64,000 bases of DNA from an uncultured Erythrobacter sp. (lineage in GTDB: Bacteria; Pseudomonadota; Alphaproteobacteria; Sphingomonadales; Sphingomonadaceae), in assembly GCA_937969505.1 (NCBI GenBank), contig CALBWA010000004.1:1-64000 (forward strand), written 5' to 3'. The notes beneath the pieces were generated by a model, which was not told the origin of the DNA, did not search any database, and was given only the letters and a program-made list of their open reading frames with translations. A program made the position numbers and the translations under genes. The first letter of the stretch is position 1; each line of letters opens with the position of its first letter. Below, one piece after another: positions 58,587 through 64,000 of this stretch.

Positions 58587-58862
58587 CGCTTGCTACATTC
58601 CTCCACGTCACAAATTGTATTGCGCAGTTCGGCTGTGAAGTCATTGTAAAAAATGAGGGGTTTATCAAGTTTCTGCGGAATGCAGGGCTTTACGAGAACG
58701 CTTTTACCGCACGCGGCACGCTGGGAAAGCACCGTTTTGAACCTTTGTTTCAGGCTCCTGCGGCCTGAATTTTGCGAAGTTCAATACTGCTCCTGCAGCA
58801 AAAACCGACAATCATCGCCAAATCAGACGCGCCGCCGGTAGCATCCCGATTGACGTGTATAG
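58587..58862. other. Upstream region of the kinase gene
   Basis: Between the kinase start and the L,D-transpeptidase stop, both - strand. It must contain the kinase operon promoter. A 7-bp inverted repeat TTCAGGC/GCCTGAA (58749-58769) is present, but its T run faces the + strand, where no gene ends; no ORF here is convincing. Confidence 0.4.
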
Positions 58863-60149
58863 TCAGACGCTGGCTGCGGGGCGTGCGACCCAGCGGTGCG
58901 GGTCAGACTTGTCTCGGCCATAGATGTCTGTGCGGAACATCGAACCATCCTCATCAGGCCAGAATGTAAAATAGGTGGTGAACACTGGGATCGGATCCGG
59001 CAGGGTTATTTCTGCAGACATGCCATTGGCTCGAGCGAAAATGTCGGACTGAAACAGCCATCGCGCCAGACGGTCGGCATCCTCCAGGCGCACGCATCCG
59101 GCGCTGAACATGCGCTGACTTTTTGAGAACAAGCCTGTTTGCGGTGTGTCGTGCAAATAGATGCCAAGATGGTTGGGAAACATGAATTTTACATCGCCCA
59201 TCGCATTTGCCGGGCCAGGTTTCTGGACCACGCGTACATCGCGGGCTCCTTGCGCAATTGCTGTCCAGTCGATCTCTTCTGGACTGAGGCGGGTTGCATC
59301 ACCGGTAAAATCCGACAAAACGTCATATCCTGCGCGGGTGACATAGTCATGCCCACGCTGCGCTGCTCTGGGTGCGATTGTCTTGCGCACCAAATCGGGC
59401 GGAATATTCCACACCGGATGGACTTCGGCGTGGCGGATATAGGCCGCAAGCGAGGGGGTCTGCATGGATGGCTTGCCGACGATAACGCGCATGCGATCTG
59501 CGACCAAGCCTTCTTCAAACATTGATAATTGTTGCGCGGCGATATCCACCCAGACGAACTTTGCAGGCAGGTCCTGCGGGATTTCGCGGGCTCGGTCCAG
59601 ATTACGGGCAATCAATTGTGCGTAATGGGTAAATCCCGAATTCAGGGACGTTACCAATTGGCGGTCTGCATGACTTGCCCGAGGCAATTCATGGACCAGC
59701 CGATATCGCTCGATGGCCCGTGCCAGATCGCTATCAAACCGTCCGGTTGCAGATAGGCCGAGCCTGGTCTGCAATGCGGCAACGCGCCGCCCCGTTGCGC
59801 CCAATTTCAGGGTTGGGCCGTGTGGGATCTGAGTCTGCGGAAGTTCAGCCCATTCGGCAGCATATCGCTGTTGCGCGCGCAACATGGTCTGAACCAGTGG
59901 ATTGTCCTGATAGGAACTTTCATCCGCTGTCGGGAACGGGCGTAAGCCTGCATCAATGTAGTGCATCCTATCCATACCCCCCTCTGCTGGGCCAAGGCGG
60001 ACAGGGGCAAGCATTTCGGCCTTCGGGGCGACAAGCGGTTCAGCTTTTGCCTCCGGACCGGACAATGACAATAGGGGCAACAGCGCCAACACTGCTGCCC
60101 CCATCGTTGTCGTCTGACAATGGCGAATTGGCTTAGCCACGTTCGCCAT
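58863..60149 (-). CDS. Exported L,D-transpeptidase (YkuD)
   Basis: A 428-residue peptidoglycan cross-linking enzyme. An N-terminal export signal (about residues 15-36, ending EAKA) is followed by a peptidoglycan-binding domain (LKLGATGRRVAALQTRLGL, about 112-165) and the YkuD catalytic domain (about 195-390) with IYLHDTP and the nucleophile C352 in FSAGCVRLED. The large insert within the catalytic domain (HPVWNIPP to VVQKPGPANAMG) is typical of the long YcbB/LdtD-like group, which makes meso-DAP 3-3 links. Its start overlaps the end of the preceding small gene by 17 bases. Confidence 0.92.
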   Translation of the reverse strand: MANVAKPIRHCQTTTMGAAVLALLPLLSLSGPEAKAEPLVAPKAEMLAPVRLGPAEGGMDRMHYIDAGLRPFPTADESSYQDNPLVQTMLRAQQRYAAEWAELPQTQIPHGPTLKLGATGRRVAALQTRLGLSATGRFDSDLARAIERYRLVHELPRASHADRQLVTSLNSGFTHYAQLIARNLDRAREIPQDLPAKFVWVDIAAQQLSMFEEGLVADRMRVIVGKPSMQTPSLAAYIRHAEVHPVWNIPPDLVRKTIAPRAAQRGHDYVTRAGYDVLSDFTGDATRLSPEEIDWTAIAQGARDVRVVQKPGPANAMGDVKFMFPNHLGIYLHDTPQTGLFSKSQRMFSAGCVRLEDADRLARWLFQSDIFARANGMSAEITLPDPIPVFTTYFTFWPDEDGSMFRTDIYGRDKSDPHRWVARPAASV

Positions 60150-60588
60150 AGGTCGCGGTCAGATAACGACGATCATTGTCATCATCATCGTCCATATCGA
60201 AGGTCACGTCGCTGGTGACGCCGCGCGTGTCGGTCACCCGGTAAGTGCTGCCGGGCTGGTACTGCGTGGCATAAGAATAGCAGCGGTCGTAGCTGTCATC
60301 ATCTTCATCAATGCAAAGCTGATCATTGGCGACGGAATAGCGGGCGTTGCGCACCACACCATCGGTCGTGCGAATGCGCGCAATACCGTCGTTGTCGAAT
60401 TCGATTTCCTCGTCGATACCATCAGCGGTGCGGAAGCGCGCCGTACTATCCACGAGCTCAGTACCATCATATTCGATTTCGGTATTTGCACCGGCTGTTG
60501 GCAGCTCTGTATCGAGATCCATATCTTGAGCAACAGCGGGCGCTGCAGGCAGCACAAGAGCGGCGGCAGCAAGGTAAGCAATCTTCAT
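60133..60588 (-). CDS. Acidic exported protein, unknown
   Basis: A 151-residue protein with signal peptide MKIAYLAAAALVLPAAPAVA (cleavage after AVA near residue 20). The mature part is strikingly acidic, with a DDDDD stretch and repeated DGxxxxIEFD-like strands, plus a cysteine pair (QLCIDEDDDSYDRCYS) that could form a disulfide. Repeated RxRTxDG units suggest a beta-rich, perhaps calcium-binding fold; no family recognised. ATG 60588 has CGGAGATAC upstream. Its 3' end overlaps the L,D-transpeptidase start, linking it to cell-wall maturation. Confidence 0.72.
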   Translation of the reverse strand: MKIAYLAAAALVLPAAPAVAQDMDLDTELPTAGANTEIEYDGTELVDSTARFRTADGIDEEIEFDNDGIARIRTTDGVVRNARYSVANDQLCIDEDDDSYDRCYSYATQYQPGSTYRVTDTRGVTSDVTFDMDDDDDNDRRYLTATYGERG

Positions 60589-60776
60589 TTTGTATCTCCG
60601 TTTGGGGGTTAATTTTGATACAAAAACAATGACAACACCGCTTTCGGGTTCCGAAAAACTGACAATTCGGTCCTCTGCGCGACAAACCGTTTTATGTGAA
60701 TGACAGGCCGTGGCGCACTGGTCGTGACGAGCATTTGCGCATAGGCAGAGTGGCGATATTGAAGGACTTTGCCGAC

Positions 60777-61709
60777 ATGCCACATCCCGAACAGCAATAT
60801 CTCAATCTGATGCATCAGGTCTGGGAAACGGGAAGCCAGCGGATTGACCGCACCGGAATTGGTACGCGCTCCATTGCTGGTGCGATGTTGCGGTTCGATC
60901 TTGCGGACGGGGCCATGCCTCTGCTCACCACCAAGCGGGTGTACTGGAAGACAGCCACGCGCGAAATGCTGTGGTTTCTGACGGGCGAGACCAATATTCG
61001 GCCGCTGGTGCTGCAAGGGGTCAAGATTTGGAACGAGTGGCCCCATGCACGCTATGTCAAGCAAACCGGCGACGATATTGCGCTGGACAACTTTGTTCAG
61101 CGCATCGCCGATGATGAAGCCTTCGCACGCCAGTGGGGGGATCTGGGGCCGGTTTATGGCAAGCAATGGGTCGATTGGCCGACCTACCGCTATCGCAAGG
61201 ATGGCTTGTACGAGAAAGGCGAGGGCATCAACCAGGTCGCTCAGGTGGTCGAAAGTCTGAAGACAAATCCGGGCAGTCGCCGCCACATCATAGAAGGCTG
61301 GAATGTGGCTGAAGTCGATCAGATGGCTTTGCCACCCTGCCACAAGACCTATCAATTCCACGTCGATGGCGAGGGGGAAGGGGCAAAGCTGAACTGCATG
61401 CTCTATCAGCGCAGCTGTGATGTCGCTCTTGGCTTGCCGTTCAACCTGTGGTCCGCCGCCTTGCTGCAGCGAATGATTGCCCAGCAAGTTGGCTTGGAGC
61501 CGGGCGAGCTGGTCTGGATGGGCGGCGATGTGCACCTGTACCTCAATCACGAACATTTGATCACCGAACAGCTAGGCCGGGAACCGCAAGGCCAGCCGAG
61601 ACTTGAGATAATGCGGCACCCGGCGAGTATCTTCGATTACAAAATCGATGATTTTGAGGTGACTGATTACGCACCACAGGCCCCGATCAAGGCGCCAGTG
61701 GCCGTTTGA
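60777..61709 (+). CDS. thyA: Thymidylate synthase
   Basis: Converts dUMP to dTMP using methylene-tetrahydrofolate. ATG 60777 gives 310 residues; upstream in-frame codons lie in the leader. The nucleophile is C188 in ALPPCHKTYQF; DRTGIGT, QRSCDVALGLPFN and GDVHLYLNH are the other signatures. Insertions after WNEW (about 90-118) and before GINQ (about 138-148) make it longer than the 264-residue E. coli enzyme, as in the Lactobacillus-type long form. It depends on the folate pool that folE feeds. Confidence 0.95.
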   Translation: MPHPEQQYLNLMHQVWETGSQRIDRTGIGTRSIAGAMLRFDLADGAMPLLTTKRVYWKTATREMLWFLTGETNIRPLVLQGVKIWNEWPHARYVKQTGDDIALDNFVQRIADDEAFARQWGDLGPVYGKQWVDWPTYRYRKDGLYEKGEGINQVAQVVESLKTNPGSRRHIIEGWNVAEVDQMALPPCHKTYQFHVDGEGEGAKLNCMLYQRSCDVALGLPFNLWSAALLQRMIAQQVGLEPGELVWMGGDVHLYLNHEHLITEQLGREPQGQPRLEIMRHPASIFDYKIDDFEVTDYAPQAPIKAPVAV

Positions 61710-61818
61710 GAAGGGCTCGCTTGACCGCACGCGTCGTGTGAAATAAAATAACTCTCACACGAAATAATTTATTACCGCTGGCGATGCGCCATTCAAGCGG
61801 TGGATGCGGGAGATAGCG

Positions 61819-63150
61819 TTGGCCGATCAGCTTCCTGACAGCACGGATGCAGCACACACTGCTGACCGCAGCAACAAGCCGTCCTTGTCGCTCCATGTGC
61901 CTGAACCGAAGTACCGCCCCGGCGATACTGCCGACTTCAGCCATATCGATATTGGCGAGGCAGGGGGCATGCCGCGACCGGACGAGGCGAGTGATCCGGC
62001 TCAGATGACCGATTTTGCCTATGGCTTGGTCCGGGTTCTGGGTGAGGACAATCAGGCCCACGGTGCCTGGAACCCCAAATTGCCCGGCGACACCCTGCGC
62101 AAGATGCTGGGTTATATGGCTCTCGTTCGCGCCTTTGACGAACGCATGTTTCGCGGTCAACGGCAGGGCAAAACCAGCTTCTATATGAAGTGTACGGGTG
62201 AAGAGGCCACCTCGGTTGCTGCCGGGATGGCGCTTGCCAGTGATGACATGGTTTTTCCCAGCTATCGCCAGCAAGGCATTCTGATTGCTCGCGATTATCC
62301 TCTGGTCGATATGATCAACCAGATTTATTCCAACAAAGCTGACAAGTTGAAGGGTCGGCAGTTGCCGATCATGTATTCGGCGCGCGATTACAATTTCTTC
62401 TCGATCAGCGGCAATCTGGCGACGCAATTGCCGCAAGCTGTCGGTTGGGCCATGGCCAGTGCGATCAAGAATGACAGCCGAATTGCGGCGACCTGGGTGG
62501 GTGAGGGCAGCACGGCCGAGGGCGATTTCCACTCTGCCTGCACCTTTGCGACCGTCTATAATGCGCCGGTCATCCTCAATGTGATCAACAACCAATGGGC
62601 GATTTCAAGCTTTTCCGGATTTGCCGGGGCGGAGCGGACGACCTTTGCTGCGCGCGCACTGGGCTATGGTCTGGCCGGATTGCGGGTTGATGGCAACGAT
62701 GCGCTGGCCGTGTTTGCAGCACAGCAATGGGCTGCCAATCGGGCGCGGTCCAACTCTGGACCGACCTTGATTGAGTATTTCACTTACCGGGCTGAGGGCC
62801 ATTCAACCTCGGACGATCCAAGCGGTTATCGCAGCGCGCAGGAACGCGAGGAATGGCCGCTGGGCGATCCCATCACGCGGCTGAAGGATCACCTTATTGC
62901 AATTGGCGAGTGGGACGAGGACCGTCAGGCTGCGATGGACAAGGAATGTGCCGAACGGGTCAAGGCTGCAACCAAGGAAGCTGAAAAGAACGGCATTCTG
63001 GGTCATGGCCTGCACCATCCTTTCCGCACGATGTTCGAAGATGTGTTTGAAGATCTGCCTTGGCATCTTCAGGAACAGGCCGCGCAAGCCATCCGCGAGC
63101 GCGAGATCAAATGGCCGGACAGCCACCCCAAGGATGGAGCGGGCAAATGA
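61819..63150 (+). CDS. bkdA1: Branched-chain 2-oxoacid dehydrogenase E1 alpha
   Basis: Thiamine-diphosphate E1 component, oxidatively decarboxylating the 2-oxoacids of valine, leucine and isoleucine. About 443 residues. The TPP motif runs from VGEGSTAEGDFHSA to INNQWAISS; GEEATSVAAGMAL and PSYRQQGILI are family-specific for the branched-chain type, as is the long N-terminal extension (LSLHVPEPKYRPGD). TTG 61819 sits six bases after GGGAGA; ATG 61804 is an alternative with a weaker ribosome site. Its stop overlaps the E1 beta start (ATGA). Confidence 0.92.
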   Translation: MADQLPDSTDAAHTADRSNKPSLSLHVPEPKYRPGDTADFSHIDIGEAGGMPRPDEASDPAQMTDFAYGLVRVLGEDNQAHGAWNPKLPGDTLRKMLGYMALVRAFDERMFRGQRQGKTSFYMKCTGEEATSVAAGMALASDDMVFPSYRQQGILIARDYPLVDMINQIYSNKADKLKGRQLPIMYSARDYNFFSISGNLATQLPQAVGWAMASAIKNDSRIAATWVGEGSTAEGDFHSACTFATVYNAPVILNVINNQWAISSFSGFAGAERTTFAARALGYGLAGLRVDGNDALAVFAAQQWAANRARSNSGPTLIEYFTYRAEGHSTSDDPSGYRSAQEREEWPLGDPITRLKDHLIAIGEWDEDRQAAMDKECAERVKAATKEAEKNGILGHGLHHPFRTMFEDVFEDLPWHLQEQAAQAIREREIKWPDSHPKDGAGK

Positions 63151-64000
63151 GCGATAGCCAGACCAGGACTGGACCATCTGCCGCGGCTGCATCCTCTGAG
63201 GAAAATCCGGAACGCCGCCTCAACATGATTGATGCGATCAACGATGCGCTCGACATCATGCTGGCGCGAGATTCCGATGTGATTGTGATGGGTGAAGATG
63301 TCGGCTATTTCGGCGGCGTGTTCCGCGCCACAGCCGGATTGCAGGAAAAACACGGCAAGACCCGTGTGTTCGACACCCCGATTTCGGAGTGCGGAATTAT
63401 TGGCGTTGCCGTGGGCATGGGTGCCTATGGCTTGCGGCCCGTTCCGGAAATCCAGTTTGCCGATTACATCTATCCCGGGCTTGACCAATTGGTCAGCGAG
63501 GCAGCGCGTTTACGCTATCGTTCGGCCACGGAATTTATCGCACCGATGACCGTACGCTCGCCCTTTGGCGGGGGTATTTTCGGCGGACAGACGCATAGCC
63601 AAAGCCCTGAGGCGATGTTTACCCATGTCTCGGGCCTGAAAACGGTTATTCCGGCGACGCCCTATGATGCCAAGGGATTGCTGATCGCCTCGATCGAGGA
63701 CAATGATCCGGTGATCTTCTTTGAACCCAAGCGGATCTACAACGGGCCTTTTTCCGGCTTTTATGACAAGCCTGTCGAGCCGTGGAAGAAGCATAAGGAC
63801 AGCGTGGTGCCCGAAGGGTATTATCGCATCGAGTTGGGCAAAGCACGGCACGTCACACAAGGCGATGCACTGACCGTGCTAGCTTACGGCACCATGGTCC
63901 ATGTCGCAGAGGCGGTGTGTGCCGACAAAGGCATCAAGGCTGACATTCTGGACCTGCGCACGCTGGTGCCACTGGATATTGAAGCAATCGAAGCCTCGGT
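63147..64000 (+). CDS. bkdA2: Branched-chain 2-oxoacid dehydrogenase E1 beta (3' end cut)
   Basis: Starts at ATG 63147, overlapping the E1 alpha stop, and runs open to the window end, showing 284 residues of about 340-350. Family motifs are INDALDIMLARD, VMGEDVGYFGGVFRAT, TPISECGIIGVAVGMGAYG, EIQFADYIYPGLDQ, the RSPFGGGIFGGQTHSQSPE loop and FEPKRIY. It pairs with E1 alpha as an alpha2-beta2 enzyme; E2 and E3 are probably just beyond the edge. Confidence 0.95.
   Translation, partial: MSDSQTRTGPSAAAASSEENPERRLNMIDAINDALDIMLARDSDVIVMGEDVGYFGGVFRATAGLQEKHGKTRVFDTPISECGIIGVAVGMGAYGLRPVPEIQFADYIYPGLDQLVSEAARLRYRSATEFIAPMTVRSPFGGGIFGGQTHSQSPEAMFTHVSGLKTVIPATPYDAKGLLIASIEDNDPVIFFEPKRIYNGPFSGFYDKPVEPWKKHKDSVVPEGYYRIELGKARHVTQGDALTVLAYGTMVHVAEAVCADKGIKADILDLRTLVPLDIEAIEAS

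Overview
The window reads as a chromosomal segment of an alphaproteobacterium of the Sphingomonadales, most likely Erythrobacteraceae (Erythrobacter/Altererythrobacter type). Gene content, gene order and moderately high GC coding sequence support this: a DivL-type pseudo-kinase in front of tsaE-amgK-murU-addB-addA, recG/sdhE/mfd side by side, an xerD-accA pair, AddAB in place of RecBCD, and a LOV protein beside an HWE-type histidine kinase. Taxonomy is inferred from synteny and protein style, not from an rRNA gene; none is present.

Layout. (1) 1-11000, all + strand: a propionyl-CoA/methylmalonyl-CoA block, namely pccB (5' end missing), a small membrane protein, methylmalonyl-CoA epimerase, an enoyl-CoA hydratase, methylmalonyl-CoA mutase, a second small membrane protein, bioB, metY, an exported protein, pccA and an 83-aa protein. 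PCC is biotin-dependent, so bioB fits the theme. Three junctions in this block carry REP-like hairpin elements of different families, one of which sits at a duplicated start of the epimerase gene. (2) 11000-18400: aroK-aroB on the - strand, then divergently a 45-aa micro-protein, a 619-aa exported protein of unknown function, xerD, accA and an M48 lipoprotein protease. (3) 18400-23800: two solitary Flp pilins, a MutT-like Nudix hydrolase, tRNA-Arg(ACG) followed by repeats of its own 3' end, a hemerythrin, folE, a Prx5-like peroxiredoxin, and ahcY with a 20-bp palindrome over its probable promoter. (4) 23869-34920: a tightly overlapping operon divL-tsaE-amgK-murU-addB-addA. (5) 35000-42600: trxA, an inositol-phosphatase-family gene with argJ, secA, a TauE/SafE permease and a GT87-type membrane protein. 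(6) 42623-43683: a roughly 1-kb mini-island bounded by 49-bp repeats of the tRNA-Asn 3' half, with a single recognisable cargo gene (MltR-like) and no integrase. (7) 43800-53900: nadK, an EAL phosphodiesterase, mfd, sdhE, recG, a low-molecular-weight phosphatase, a UbiB/ABC1 kinase-like protein and a DUF3429 protein. (8) 53929-58586, all - strand: a 1131-aa CheB-CheR-PAS-HWE kinase, a single-domain response regulator, a short LOV photoreceptor and an entericidin-like lipoprotein. (9) 58863-64000: an L,D-transpeptidase with an overlapping acidic exported protein, thyA, and the E1 alpha and (cut) E1 beta subunits of a branched-chain 2-oxoacid dehydrogenase, whose valine/isoleucine products can feed the propionyl-CoA route of region 1.

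The points most worth a second look are the integrase-less tRNA-Asn mini-island, the kinase/response regulator/LOV cluster, the tyrosine-for-histidine kinase DivL heading a cell-wall-recycling and DNA-repair operon, and the REP insertion with duplicated epimerase start.
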